A stretch of 64,000 nucleotides of DNA, taken from contig NC_071336.1 of the NCBI RefSeq assembly GCF_027744825.2, forward strand, positions 20,965,501 through 21,029,500, in the 5' to 3' direction. Under the pieces are notes generated by a model. That model made no database searches, was not told the DNA's origin, and was given only the letters and a program-made list of their open reading frames with translations. This stretch comes from Synchiropus splendidus. Taxonomy: Eukaryota > Chordata > Actinopteri > Syngnathiformes > Callionymidae. The first letter of the stretch is position 1. Every line of letters begins with the position of its first letter. Below are positions 12,488 to 26,345 of this stretch, piece by piece. The position numbers and the translations under genes were made by a program.

Positions 12488-15400
12488 TGAGTACAGGGCG
12501 AGTCATTGTGATTCAAAGGAACTCCAGAACACCATCAAAAAGAAATAATCCTATTTTTTTCCTCTTATCACCATTTTCCGAACAATTCTTTGGAATCTGT
12601 GCGACACTTTTGGAATCATTTTGCTATCACAGAGACACGAATGAGTTGACTCAATGTCGCTAGCCCAACATACCAGCATTTGACTTCCCTAAAGATGGCA
12701 GAAGCTACTGTAACGTGCCAACACACGAGCACACACGCACTGTCTCACAGCATGCTGCTCACCGCAAGTACTGTACAGGTAATCTCACTTAATCATCTCA
12801 GAGGTCACCACAAAGTGAGGAGGGGCGATAATTGCCGTGCTGAGCAGCAAAAAGTGAAGGATGAGGGTGGGTGAGGCAGAGATGAATGGAGGGAAGAAAG
12901 CGAGAGGGAGATTGGGAGAACAAAATAAAAATGAAGAGAGAGGGGCAAAGTAAAAGAGCTTCAGGGCAGATTCAGAGACAAAGCATACTGGCTGCGCAAG
13001 GACAAATGTCTGTCCAGACATGGCACATTAGGCGTTTTTACAACCAGTGGTTATGAGATTTAGTCCCTCCGACATTTGTTTTTATTAAATATCATGGATT
13101 TACTGGAGTGCTGTGATCATCTGAGTTATTTTTTCATCCAACTGTTGCTCTCTTGTCTTCTTTACAAGCGCGGAACTTAAAAGAGTGAGGAGAAACGACG
13201 TGGAAAAAAGGCAAACAAGGCGGGAGAGAGACAGCCCTTCCTTCCCCCTCGAGGGCAAACAGGGGCCGGCGACAGGCATCCGAACAGGTAGACTGTGAGA
13301 TGATTTAAGGTGATAATAACCTCCACTTTGGTGGATGGATGACATCGCTCGTGTGGCTGCTGACGCTTAATACGTGAATTATTAGGAAACAATTCTAAAA
13401 ACATCAGAGAGCCTGACTGCTTAAACCAGGTGGAGAGGAGGAAAAATATATACATGAGAAGGGAAATGTGTCTCCACTAACCCTCCTGTTCGTCACCCTT
13501 GTCCAATTCTTTTATTCCTTCTCAGCACTTTTGAATAAAAGATGAAAGAGGAGAGAGCGAAGGGACCTCGGGAGGCAAATATGTATCAGTGTGTGATTCC
13601 TTCTGTCTTCTGGCGTTGTTGCCACTAGAATAAATGATATGTGTACAGCAAGGTGTGCCGCCTGCAGATACTCAATCCGTACAGAGTGGATTTACACAGC
13701 TCAGCAGATGTGAGGTGAAAAGAGGCAAAGACTCTTGTAGTAGAAATGCAGCATCATTACTTAACCTCTCAATCACAGTCAGCTGGGGTAAAGTTGGAGG
13801 AGCTCAGATTCAAGTCTGTGTTGTTGAAGTTGTATCCTTAACCAAGTGACCCTTTTTTGTATATAAACCGTGTTCAAGTGCCACCTGCTGTTCAACTATT
13901 TCATGAAGGAAATGCACTCCACGTTTTGCAACCACAAGTGTTCCATGTGCAAACACAAAATCCGCACAAGGCCACGCTATGAAACACTACAGCTGCGCAA
14001 CAAGGTCGGCATCACCAAGGGGAAACTCAAGAGTGATATCGCTGGCTAACAGTGCTAAATAGGACAACAGCAAGTCAGAGGGGACGAAAACAGAGGAAGT
14101 GCCCACTCACCTCTTTCTAATCATGGACATGTCTTTGGCAGAGATGGAGGGACACGCAAGGGCACTTTCACTTTGAACAATAGAGTAAAGGGAAGAGACA
14201 TGTCAGCCTTTATGTTACAGAATAATGGACTTTGTAGTTTCAAATTTTAGCTTGAAAGTCTATTTCCATTGAGCGAACTCAGTTGAGCAGCAACCAGTTT
14301 GTTTCCTTCACCCATTTGAAGATTCAGTTACGGGCCAAGCAGCGCAGCCAGAAACTAGCACCAGCTCTTATGAGGTGATTCTGACGCTTCGCTACCAGGA
14401 CTAAGACTACGATAGTCACGAGTCTGCGTGGACCCAAGGCCAGCTGCTAGCTCAACATGGCAGGAACCCTTGCTTGTTGACTAGATATCAGAAATAGCAA
14501 CATAGGACACTCTAAGAGGACAAAGATAATGGTTATCCACATTCAGAATGCACATCTTATATACTATTTTTCAAGGTCTACCCAGTATCACTGAGAACCG
14601 AGTGAGACAAGATTCTTTTAGAACCGCACTCATGGAAGTTAAAAATACACGGCCAAAAAATACAAGCCAGAGAAATTAAAATAGATGAATAACATCAAAG
14701 ATGAGGAGCACATTTCAGATGCCCTCTATAACGTTAATATGGATAGCACAGTATGACTACAGAGTCAAATTAAGTTCACCAGGCAAAATGGCGACATGCT
14801 GAATTCACCCATTTATATGACTCCTTTTATGGCGGACTCAAAGCGGCCTGGCTAATCAACGCTCTATTACAAAGCTTCTCCATGGCGACACTTTGATTGG
14901 CTTCAATTTACATAATGGTGGAACGCACAGAGAGTGAGACCTCAACTGCTTTTCCAATTCTCCGCCGAGCAGATTAGATAGGTTTATGGATGTAAAACAC
15001 GTGCAGGTTTATATCATTATTTCTGGGTTGGTCGGCTGCTCTCAGGAAAAAAGGTGAGTTGTCAGTCTTCACCATGAGGCAACGCTTCCACTGCTACTTC
15101 CTGGACGTCGCTCAGAATCCAATTTGTGTTTGACTGAATTATGCACAAGAGAATGGTTTCATTTGCAGGTACAGGCCAGTGAAAGGAACACATGCAAGGA
15201 TGCATGCATGGGCACGCGTATTAAATGGTTTCTTTCATCAGATTTGTTTTGGAAATATCTGCTCTCAATGTACCGTACCAATGTGAGCGAACAATGTGAG
15301 CGCAGCTTGATGATACCAACACAAATGTACCCTCATCATGATGTAAGTTATGACAAGTTTTGTGTCCTGGAGACTGACCTTTCTGTCTTGCTCTGCTTTC

Positions 15401-15719
15401 ATTTTGGTTTTCTGGTTTCCCTGTTTTCCCACCACATTGTCCCTGTGAGCTACACAGACAATGGCACACACCTGGAACCACTCAGCAGTCAGTCTCTCTC
15501 ACCTGGTGAAAACCTCAGTGTTTCCATTGTCACAGAATAAGTCTAGCTTATCTGTCAATGCTTCGCTTGTGATTTATATATATTTTTTTTATTAATATGT
15601 TTCTATTCTAACCACCATTGTAATCTTCTGTTGTGTTTTCATCCTAATGTTTGAGTGTTTGGTTGCTGGCTTGTATTGAACCTTGTTCTGTCCATGTTTT
15701 ATTCCTTACATGTGTTGGG
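12488..15719. other. Intergenic, no gene seen
   Basis: Mixed unique sequence. A 138-codon frame begins at 15124 but shows no family features. No repeat recognised. Confidence 0.6.
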
Positions 15720-16047
15720 TGTAACATATTTCAAGGTAACTAGTTAGAGGAATCAGACTACATGTAACGTCAGTAGTCACATAACTTAGAAACATTATTG
15801 CACTACTGTCCTGCAGTAATGACACACAAACGAAACGCACCTTTCAATATGCTATATGCATTAATAAAAATTGGTGATTTTGAATTTGTGGAGAGAAAGG
15901 AAATTAACCTGATTGAATTTTGTTTATGGCATCATTATAAATGGTGGTCACATTGTGGATGTATCTCAAAGTACTGTAACTCATTACTTTAAGCAGTGAG
16001 TAACTTGGTAAAGGAAGGCATTATTTTGAGAAGCAACCCAGCACTGT
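15720..16047. mobile_element. Degraded relative of the GTAACT/CAACACTG repeat family
   Basis: It begins with GGTAACTAGTTA, holds several GTAACT/CATTACTTT words, and ends with AGCAACCCAGCACTG, resembling the right end of the 11531-12479 element. It is more diverged and its left terminus is missing, so the borders are approximate. Confidence 0.45.
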
Positions 16048-17559
16048 TCCCGATCCTCCTGTTTATTTATGTTTTCAGCTACTGTCGGACCATCTGTATT
16101 GAGTGAAATGTTCAATATGTATTCAGTGTCCAAGTCTCTCTGAGCCCTACTAAACAACATGCACTTGGGTAGCACCCAACAATTTACTTTTCCTCATGTT
16201 TTATTTTCAACTGACTCACTGAAGTTGACGTAGAGACGTAGACTCAAGATGTTGACCATTCAAATTGTTGAAGAGAGGGGCGAACTACCAATGACATGGT
16301 TTGAGAAGTTACAATCATAGCTAATGCTAACTTGCTTTTTTGAAGCGCACGTTTTCATTTTTGACGACACTGACAGACACTGATATTCTGCGATACAATT
16401 CTCCTTTTGTCACACTACATTTGTCTTTATATTGTCTTCCTAAAAGTATATTCATGACACGTGCTTGACCTTTGAGAAGGTTCAGATAAAGGAAAGTCTG
16501 AGCCTCTGCTTATGTCACTGCTCCTGCAACATAATGTGCTGTAAACCAAAGAATAAACAGTAGAGCTTCAAGATATTTTTTTACGGCCCATCATTGAATG
16601 ATGGTTGCCAAGTTCATCCACATAGTTTGTCTTTGCAACTAGTGCTGAGAAACACAATCTCTCATTAGATTGATGCAGTTGAACAAAGCAGGTTTGTATA
16701 GTCATTTCTACATTAAATCTTAAATGGAACCAAGACTCATTGACACAACCAGGTGAGCTCCTATGAATTCAAGCAAATAATGCAGATCCAGCAGCTTCTG
16801 CAACTTTTATTTGAACTTAAATCCAAAAAATAGAAACCTGGACAAACAAAGAGTGCGTTTCAGATTCTATTTCAATTCATATATATTTCAAAGCCATGTA
16901 GTTTTTGTGGCTTTGTGAGAGTGTGTTGCCAGGAGCGTCTCAGCAGGATTTCAACAGTCAAATGATTTCACATTCCCTTTCTCCTGGGCTTGTGTGTGTT
17001 GTCATTTACAAAGAATGTCAACAGTATGTGCCATGGTCATGCACACATGAAAAAACACAAGCGTAGATCTGACTGTTCACCTGCAGAAGACTCGCACTCA
17101 CAAGTCCTTAATTGTACAGTTGAATATCTCTCAGCATCCGACTATTTCATAGATAAACAGTAATAACAATCAGTTTGACAATAGTTAACCAGAACAATCA
17201 GTTCAAACCAACTGGTTTTTTACACCCTCAGCTATTTATTTTCACCATTACCCCACGATCGGCGGCGACACACACACGCACACATGCACACGAACACACT
17301 TGCAGCATCAAAGATGGACGCCCCTCAACCTTTCCTTTGGTCTGTATCTCATCACTGTGCCCGAGAGGAAAGTGGTGGAAGATAATAAACAGGAGAAAAA
17401 GTGTGAGAAGATCAAAATTACCAGAGCAGCAAAGCTCGGGGCGCCATGCCTCGATGCCTTTCCCCCCCTCTCAGCTTTGCTCTCTCATCTGAAGCCACAT
17501 GCAGCCCGGCCCAGGTAACCGCACTTTTTAATGATGCCATTTGCCTAATGCCTTCTTGT

Positions 17560-17740
17560 GCTTGTCAATCTATCTCACATTATCCCTCGTCTTGACTGTC
17601 TTGCTGTATTGCCTGCACCCCTTGACTCCTGCACACCAAAGAGCCTCGCCCGGAACATCGCTGCAGCGGCCCATTAGGAAGCATCCTCCAGACTAATTGG
17701 TGGGAGACGCCACATAAAAGACGGGACGGAAACAACAACA
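17560..17740. promoter_or_regulatory. Candidate conserved non-coding block
   Basis: GCGGCCCATTAGGAAG and CAGACTAATTGGTGGG in GC-balanced unique sequence, followed by CACATAAAAG. Inference only. Confidence 0.25.
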
Positions 17741-20379
17741 AGCAACAACAAAAAACAGAGGAGAGGCGGACGGTGATGGGCAGACCTTTTATCCTGCCTT
17801 CCCCCCCTCCCGACAGGGCACTTTCTACTTTTCTGCTGATCCCGAAAGATCCGCCGAGGCACAAATTGGGAGTGGAAGGATGAAATAGAGAATATGTAAA
17901 TCTATAAGTTGACGGCTCATGTTCAAGCTTTTCTCTAGTTTTGATTTTAAATCTGTCAATGTCTGCGGCAGCTTCAGTCACACCCACAGACTTGATGTTG
18001 CACCGTGATGCAATGGAGGAACCTTCCAGGGAGGACTGGAACTGTCGACAATGAGCGTCTGCAAGTCTTTAAGCTGGATTTCGTACACGTATGAATATTG
18101 CTGAGCTAACATTTCTGTGCAACTAGTACGAACTGATCCAATTCTTGCCAGACCACCACTCACATTTGTAGAGTAAATTTGTGAAATTAAAGTAAAATAG
18201 GTGTGTCATCAAGAGACAGGAATTGGTCATAATTTATGTTCCGATTTTAAGTTGAGAAATTGCTGATATTCAAGATCAGTGTTGTCAGTGTTGTTTCAAA
18301 AGAAAGGTACAGTATTCAGCAAGTCCAGCTGGGTCTTCTCCATGCTGTCTCAGAGGCCTTATTCAAGGGGACTAAACTTTGGAAAGCATATGAAGATATA
18401 TGAAGTGTATGAAGACACCTCAAAAAGGATAAACCAATGGCAAGGTCCATTCATAGAACTGGAGTTACATCCAGGTAACAATCAATCAGTGGTTCTGAGT
18501 TCACACACAATAACAGTTTGTTGGTGAATTGGTGAATCAAATAGCTTTTGCTCTGGTGGGAAAAAAAAATCTGAAATGTGGGGATTGTTATGCTCTTCAA
18601 TAAATCGTTTTTAAAGTTAAATGAAAGATGCTGTTGTTGTTGAGGAGCGATGATGTTTTTTTGTTTTTTACATTTTGTAATGTAGAATTATTGACAAGTA
18701 ATAACACTTCATGAAAATATCACCAACATATTGCAGATTTCAATCCATAGTATTATACATATTATTAATGGATATCATTCATTCAGTTAGCTAAAAGAAA
18801 ATGAAAACTAGTTTGTGCTCACAATATGACAAGTAGAGCGCAGATGAACTGAAAACATTTCTTTTTAAAAATGTATAATTCTCTTTTGGAGCGCATACAT
18901 TAGCTAATAATTATATATAAATTATATTCTGATTTTATAAAAATGTGGTTCACTTTATAGGAGAGAAGTTGTGTGCTCGGCGTCAACAACACTCCAGCAC
19001 ACCAGCTTTAGGTGACACAAGGACCACTGGATGAATAGTCTAGCAGCCCCAGGCGGTGGAGGAGGGAAAGGATAGGCCTGCAAATAGGATTGAAGTTTAA
19101 ATGGTATAATGCAGTCTGGAAAAGAGGGAAAGCCAGGAGTTGGTGGCCGAATCTAGAGGTTACACCGAGGTGACGAGTTCGACTGGAGAGCCACAGAGGC
19201 TGTAAAAGAGGAGAGAGATGCTGCTAACCAGGCAAATTGAAGAAAGAGAAATGAACCCATGTGGTTAAAGCTGTTTATAAAGACTAACACCATAATACTG
19301 GGTGGCATTGCTAACAGAAAGTCATCAAAATAATCATTCGTTGATCTTACAGAAAGCAAAAACTCTACATACATTTATACAACTTTTTGGTAATTAAATC
19401 TAATATAAGTGTGATCTATTTATTTATTCATTTATTTTTATTTAAACTGAGATTCGTATATTCCCCTGTCAGTGGCTCTCTGCTGCCATAATATGCTACT
19501 GTACATGCCTAGTTGTGGTCTTCCTCAGTTTGTGGTTTGCATTTTCACTCATGAAACTGTTGAGAAGGTACACGAAGTGAAGATAGTTTGACTGGCATGT
19601 CTCACACTTTATCTCAGGATGAGAACATCAGGGAGTATTTAGGTGAAAAAGTGACACAGGAGTGTGGTGTAAACAGGGAAGGTTGGAGCTGATGAGTGGA
19701 CATCCTGGTGCGAGAGGACGGTCCCAGTAGGCCCACATTAAGAACCGAGCTCTGCCTTCGTTACGAGTCATTACACTGACTTCAAGCTGATGACACGGGC
19801 GGCAAAGAAGATTAATTTCTTGTGGATTAGTATTCAACCAAAAAGGCCACGAACACTTCAGCTTTACGTCACAAGAAACATACAGTAGGGTTCCTTGTTC
19901 CATTCAGAGCAAGTAACTTGTTTTGACATTTGAGATTCTGATAAAGATCATCATTAAATGGTGCAACATAAATTGCCTCACCTGAAAACATTATTAGGAA
20001 CACAAACAGATACTTCATACTTCATAGATTTGATCTTACCCTGTACACTCTCCAATAAAGAAAACAAACAAGTGAGTTCACCATTGAAACACAGCAACAA
20101 GGCGAGTGAGGGTGTTCAAACTGATACAGTGATAAAATAGTGGCAAGTGGTCTGCGCTCATAACAACAGGACGCTCCCTGACTGTGCCCTTATTTTGTTA
20201 TCATATCGCATGTGTAGTGAATTACTTATGAAATCATTACGTTTGAATCCTTGGCAATTTGAGAAGGTTGAGCAATAAAACGTACTGATCCAAATCTCCC
20301 ACTGTTGTGCTCACATCAATCCAGACCAGGGATAAAAGTCATTACGCTTACAACAACAGCAGCTCCGGATAGGCTTCAC

Positions 20380-20660
20380 AGTAAATTAGCTACGATTAGC
20401 AGTGATGCGGACGTCGACGAGACCATCCCCCAAATGCCATTAAATGCCCACCCAGTCATCTCCGCGTTACTACAGTCCACTGGATCATTTCTCAAATCAA
20501 TGATCTCAGTAAGTGCCTGGTAAAAAGGCCTCCGATGCCTGATCAGCTGGATGTGGACAATTAGATTGGAGTTGGGGGACAGGCTTAATTAGCACTTTGC
20601 TCCTGGGCACTGCGTGTCATTCATTATGCAGTTGCAGCGCCGCGTCTCGCCTCAGTGTAC
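20380..20660. promoter_or_regulatory. Candidate conserved non-coding block
   Basis: TGGACAATTAGATTGG, GGCTTAATTAGCAC and GTCATTCATTATGCAG lie within about 90 bases. The surroundings are unique, balanced sequence without a supported frame. Among the better enhancer-like stretches here. Confidence 0.33.
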
Positions 20661-22703
20661 GATGACAGAAACTACTTCAACTTCACAGCATGCAGGTTCA
20701 TTAAGTTACTTCCAAACTAAATATAGTTCAATACCAATTATAGTGGCTACTAAGGCTTTATGGCCGCTGACGTCAGTTCAAGGATCGTGGCGTCATCGCA
20801 CGGATATTAAAGCAAGTCATTCGCTGGACCTGTTGCTGACTTCCACGGCATGGCTCTGTTCAGGTTGTCCTCTCACTGTTGCCATAGGCACAGTAGATAG
20901 GATGGGCTTCAGCAGAACACATAGACTGATGTCACACTCATAGCATGACAGCTTTCTTAACATCAGTCCTTCAGCAGCACCTAACCACACTTCACATTTA
21001 TTTCCCCTCTGTTGGAAGAAAGAGCAGCGAACAAAAAAAAAGGTTTAAGAAGGTTTTCATGCTGCTTTTATGGGTTTAAAAATAATTTGTAGATGAATAA
21101 AAGGACAGTAAAATCTATTCTCCATGCTGCCTTTCAAGGTTTCACACAGACGTCATTATGGCTCCATGTGGCCCATCGACATTGGGAACGTGGACTTATG
21201 CGTCCTATACTGACGCCGAAGGCAGTCTGTTGCGTTGCATCTTGGCGCATTAGGCTTTCAATAGGAGCAAGTTTCGCCTTCCATGGCATATCCTGATACG
21301 GTGGGCAGCGTGTCACCGAAGAAAGAAAGACAGGGGTTACAACTGACAACATGTGCAATTCAGTGAATACAAGTTTCAAACATTGTGCTTCCCCCTGAAG
21401 TACCACATTTTATTACTCCATTGAAACACCAATGGGTCAACATGCAACACAGAATGCTGCCTTTGTCGCCGTGGGAGTGAGGACACCTGTCCTGGTCAAC
21501 TTTACAGAACCACACAAAATGCATGCATTTCAACTCAAATACTAATACATTTATGACATCATATAACTACTTAGGACATAACAAAGAGGCGTAAACAAAA
21601 CTCAAATGTGTTATAGTTTGCATGTTTGATGTATATTACCATGAGGTTTTTTTCTTTGATGGTGAAAGAAACTATATATGAGAAGGAAGCAGCACTAAAG
21701 TGTAACTAACTGGTGTAATTGGGTTGAACTTAAGGCCTTATGTTTTCAGTTTGTTTGTTTGTTTCTTGCATGTGTATGTGAACCACAGTCTCTCTCCATG
21801 ACAAATATATTTTTGGAAACATGCATATGAGGTTACCTCCATAGGAAAAGAAAGATGACATCATACATTACACTATTCTCATTTTACCTTTACATAAACC
21901 AGATCTGCATGGCGGTTAAAAACAAACAAAATGTTCCAACTGTTAATTAATCGTATGGATTATGCTATCTATTACGCATGGTTGTGCTTCATCTTAGGGT
22001 CAGGTCATCTTCTTCCAGCAGACTCAACCTAAACCTTTTTCAAGATGCACAAATGGAGAGTCATGGTAAAGGTTACGTTTGATCAAAGTTGATGTTTTTA
22101 TTTAGTGAGAGAGCGTCTGCTGCGTTAAACTTGGCTGAGTCTGTTCAGTGAAGGGAAACCGAACAGAGGACGACAGGCAGCGAAGCAGGCGGCAGCTATC
22201 CCGGATGTTGCTGTTTATCTTTGCCATCACACAGAACACACTGCAAACACACATACAGTAAATATGTGAGACACACAGACACACACTCAGCAGTAGACAG
22301 CAGGGCCCTGTCTTCGATCACAGTGGAGCTCGGATCTGCGGCGTGGTGAGAGCAAACGATTTGAGGCATATGTCAAGTCCTTGTGGATTCAAAACAAAGC
22401 ACTGTCAAGAACACTCTGCCTTGGCCGGGTAGCTGGCTTCCTGCTCCGCTGTGCTCGGCGTGCAGCAGGCGATATTTGTCCAAGACCAAACCTATCATCG
22501 TCCCTTCATATCGCAGTGTTCTTTGCCACTACAGACTGCTGTAGAGTCCATGTGTGCTGCTCTCATCTGAGACGCTGCCACACATTTGCCTGCAAGGCGA
22601 AAGAAGGGGCCTCGACACCCGGAAGACTGAGTCCATTCACATTACCCACAGTGAGAGAAGCAGTGTGGCGGGCCCAGGATGGCAGAAATGGAAGGTAGAT
22701 GGG

Positions 22704-22816
<113 letters not shown>

Positions 22817-23202
22817 TGAAAGTGAGAGAGAGCATGTCTGGGTGTGTGGGTGTAAGGAGAGAGAGGTATGAAGTTCAGTCAAGTCATAGTGAACTACAGA
22901 GACTGTGGAAGCTACAGAAGCACCAATACAATTCAATTAAAAGGTCTAACACAATGTTTTCTTTCATCACGTTTCTGCCATGTATCCTTGGTATACAGGA
23001 ATTGGAGGACAAGCAATGTGATCAATGAAAACAAAGTGAGGAAGGGATTCCTTTCTAGATCATTCGGTTCAGGCTCAATATGATGAATGTACCTGGCAGT
23101 GAAACTAACTGTGGTTTATTTTGGATGAAGATGCTGGAACCTGAATCATAAAGACAGTCATGGATGAGTTAAAAGCACCTTCTAAAGTATATTTTGTGAT
23201 GT

Positions 23203-23226
23203 TTTAAACTTTTAAACTTTTAAACT
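23203..23226. repeat. Three tandem TTTAAACTT-like units
   Basis: The TTTTAAACTT unit is repeated three times in a row. Small tandem repeat with no other function visible. Confidence 0.8.
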
Positions 23227-23929
23227 TACCTCATTACAGTGGTGTACCATTGTATATTTCCTTCAAAATATATTTTTTGACATTAATTGTAGGTCTTTTC
23301 GATCTGATGAAAGGTGGAAATTTCTTAAGACTTTGAATAGAGCTGGAGGCTGTGATTAAATAAATATTATAACTGTGAAAAAATGCTGAATGAAGAATGC
23401 AGCAGCTATCCACTATTGGACGACAGTTCTACCATGTTCATTAAATCCTACAGTATTATACAAAATACAATTAAGCAAGTCTGAGTTGTAATTTTGGGCC
23501 AGTTGGAAGCTAAACTGCAATTTGGATTTCTTGTTTTTTAGCAAGTATACTACATTCTAAACTCTGTTTGAAGTACATTTGAAGAGAATTATTTGCAGAA
23601 TAAACAAAGAGTTATTCTCTGGTAGTGACCGAAGACTGGCACCAGATTTACAATGTTAACAACAGTCAGAAACAGGGGGCAACAACTTATTTTAAATTGT
23701 ACCAGTGTCAACAAATACATTGTTGCTGTGTTTTATCATTAAAAATTAAAAATAAATATGTGAAGTACAAACAAAAATAAGTAAATATATTTTTAAATCA
23801 CTTACCTTAATCACATTTCTCTTTTTATAAATAATCTGAAGCTCCTCATTAATGATCAAGAACACATTAGATTTTACGGCCTTTTGTTGGTCCCACAGTA
23901 GATACATTCAACCACAATGGATTGTTTGA

Positions 23930-24290
23930 GATTTGTGGCACATTTAGTGTCAGCAAATATTTTGGATCCTCTCGCTTAATGACGCTCAGTTTGGCTCATA
24001 ATGACAGCGATCTGCTTAAATTACTGCGCTCTCTGACGAAGGCAAATTAAATAATCTGTAATTGCAATAACATAGCAGACTTAAATGTCTAATTCAATTA
24101 TCAATGCAGGCACCGCATAATGCTGTGCACGGCAGGGCGTAGTAGTAATCGTGTCGTGCCACGTCAAATGAGTCTCCCCATTATCAGAAAAATATTTGGA
24201 GGAAAAAAAAAAGGTTTGGGCTTGTTTGCCCAAGGGCAGTGTCAGAGTTGCCGTGTATGTGGCCTGCCAAGTACATTTACAAAACAATAA
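23930..24290. promoter_or_regulatory. Strongest candidate conserved non-coding block
   Basis: Densely packed homeodomain/POU-like words: GCTTAAATTACTGCG, GGCAAATTAAATAATC, CTGTAATTGCAATAAC, CTAATTCAATTATCAATG and GCATAATGCTGTGC. The sequence is unique, not low-complexity, and has no coding signal. Typical of vertebrate developmental enhancers; conservation must be tested. Confidence 0.38.
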
Positions 24291-26099
24291 ATATGTTTAA
24301 TGGCATCATGTCCCTCATGAATGTGAAACCCTCAACCACACATTTGTATTTTTCTGAGAGTCTGATGCAAAAATAATATTATAATCAATCACACACACTC
24401 CATTAAAGAAAGGAGCAAAAAAAATACACTCATAAACACACGATGAACTTTGTAAAACTGATATTGTTTTACCGAGTTACAAACCTTGCACTGCATTGTG
24501 GGTCTTGTGGTGTGGCCCGAAGGGGCCCACAGACCATGGCTTTGACATGGCTTTTTTGTTTCTGTATCAGTTTACTTAATATAGATGGTTGAAATTACTG
24601 TTTAAAGAAAAGAAAAAAACTCTGACTTACAGTCTGTTGGATTCAAAAAAGAATGCAAGATCATTTTAAAATTACACAATTACCTGGAAATAAAAGCTGG
24701 AAATAATAAGTGTTTATTTCTTGATCAGACTAGAGAACTAAAAAAATAAATAAACATAACAATAACACCAAAACACACCAGTTTCACAGGAGGAATGCAA
24801 TACTGAACTCCATTTTCAACACTGAAACCAAACCTCCATATCAGATAGAAATATGCTGAAAGCAGCAAAAATATTCAAGAGCACTTTTCTGACAATTTCT
24901 CATCTCCCTTCTTCCCCCAAAACATGATGGATGGTTATTCCTTAGGCCCCACAGGGAGACGTATAATGGCGTTGAAACAGCGAACGTTGAGGTCCACACA
25001 GACCCCTTCTTGAGACCCTGGAAAATGACTTTCATAATTCTTCACAGCAGGCAGGATGGATCCACACAGTGTGGACCTCTGAACCAACATGGTCACCCAA
25101 ACTATCTTTGTTTATTCATAAATCTTGTGAATTCCGCCCGTCATATAAATGAGGTTAAAACACACTCACACAGCGAAGTGGAGCACACGCCAGTGTTGCA
25201 TCCGGCCAAAACACCCACTAAGTTTTCCACTAATGGAATTCTTCTCGCTGGTCTTTAGTATGTAAAACTGCTGTGATAGATGTTCTGAGGAGACAAAGAG
25301 CAGCGATGGTGCTAATACACAGCGTCTGGTTCACAACAGAGTCGACCCAAGGCCCCTGTTAACGACTCCTTGCCAAATAAATGATGATAAACATGAGCTC
25401 TGCCTCCACCAGTGACTGCACATTGTCTAATGATGTTCAATGGCATTGGCGGGCTAAAAGACAACAAATGTATTATACCAATGCATCTTAAATGGGCATC
25501 CCTAAGGAAACCCATCTGACTTGTAAATTCATGCGCGGCCTCTCATTTTTCATAAGTACAGATTGTAAAATTCTAAACAACTGTGTACTTAATGAGCAGT
25601 TTTTTGTTTTTTTTTTTTTTTTAGGGGGGGAGGCAAGGGTTGCTGGTTAAAGAGATTTAGAAGTGTTTATTTGGATGTGAAGCATTCAGCCAGTGTCTGG
25701 ACATCAGTGAAGGGTAGAGTTCACTGATCTTTTAAGAGATGTAGATGTAAAAAAGGTTCATATGTAAATACGTATAGAATAAAGATACATCTCAAATCTC
25801 CTTGCAAATGAGTAATGTATTCACAATACACCCACATGCACAGACATGCAGTGGGTAATTGAAGACCAAACACTCATAGGTTTGAGTGTTATGTGTCATT
25901 GGCGTCTGCTGAGTGTTGCGCCTTGTTTTTAGGTTACATTTTTAATATTTACACATCTGTCTTACCATTGTGTCCATCAATGTTATTGGTTAAGACAAAA
26001 AAAAAACAAGTAATTTGAGATCAACCCAATAGCCAGGGCAACAAAACAACGTGATTGACTTTGTCAAAAAAAAAAAAAAGGATCCATTGGCTGAGACTA

Positions 26100-26345
26100 T
26101 GAAATGTGAGCGCAAGCGGTGAAAATCCACTGTACATCTGGCAAGTTGTCGTCTAATGGTGTTATCTTGCTGTCATCACCAGGCCTCACTAACAAACTTG
26201 GCTCCACTCTTCCTGCCTGGGAAGACAATAAACAGCTGATACCTTCCTTTCATTCTACAATAGAGCATCATTATTATACAGTTACTCCGGTCTTTTGCAA
26301 ACTGTTCTGCTGTTCTCCGCTGTGATATTAATTAAAATGCCAAAT
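26100..26345. promoter_or_regulatory. Candidate conserved non-coding block
   Basis: GTCTAATGGTGTTATC, GACAATAAACAGCTG and GATATTAATTAAAATGCC in unique sequence. Inference only. Confidence 0.25.

Noticed and set aside
15124..15540. 138-codon plus-strand frame
   Set aside because: No homology recognised, and minus-strand frames overlap it. No promoter, splice or codon evidence.
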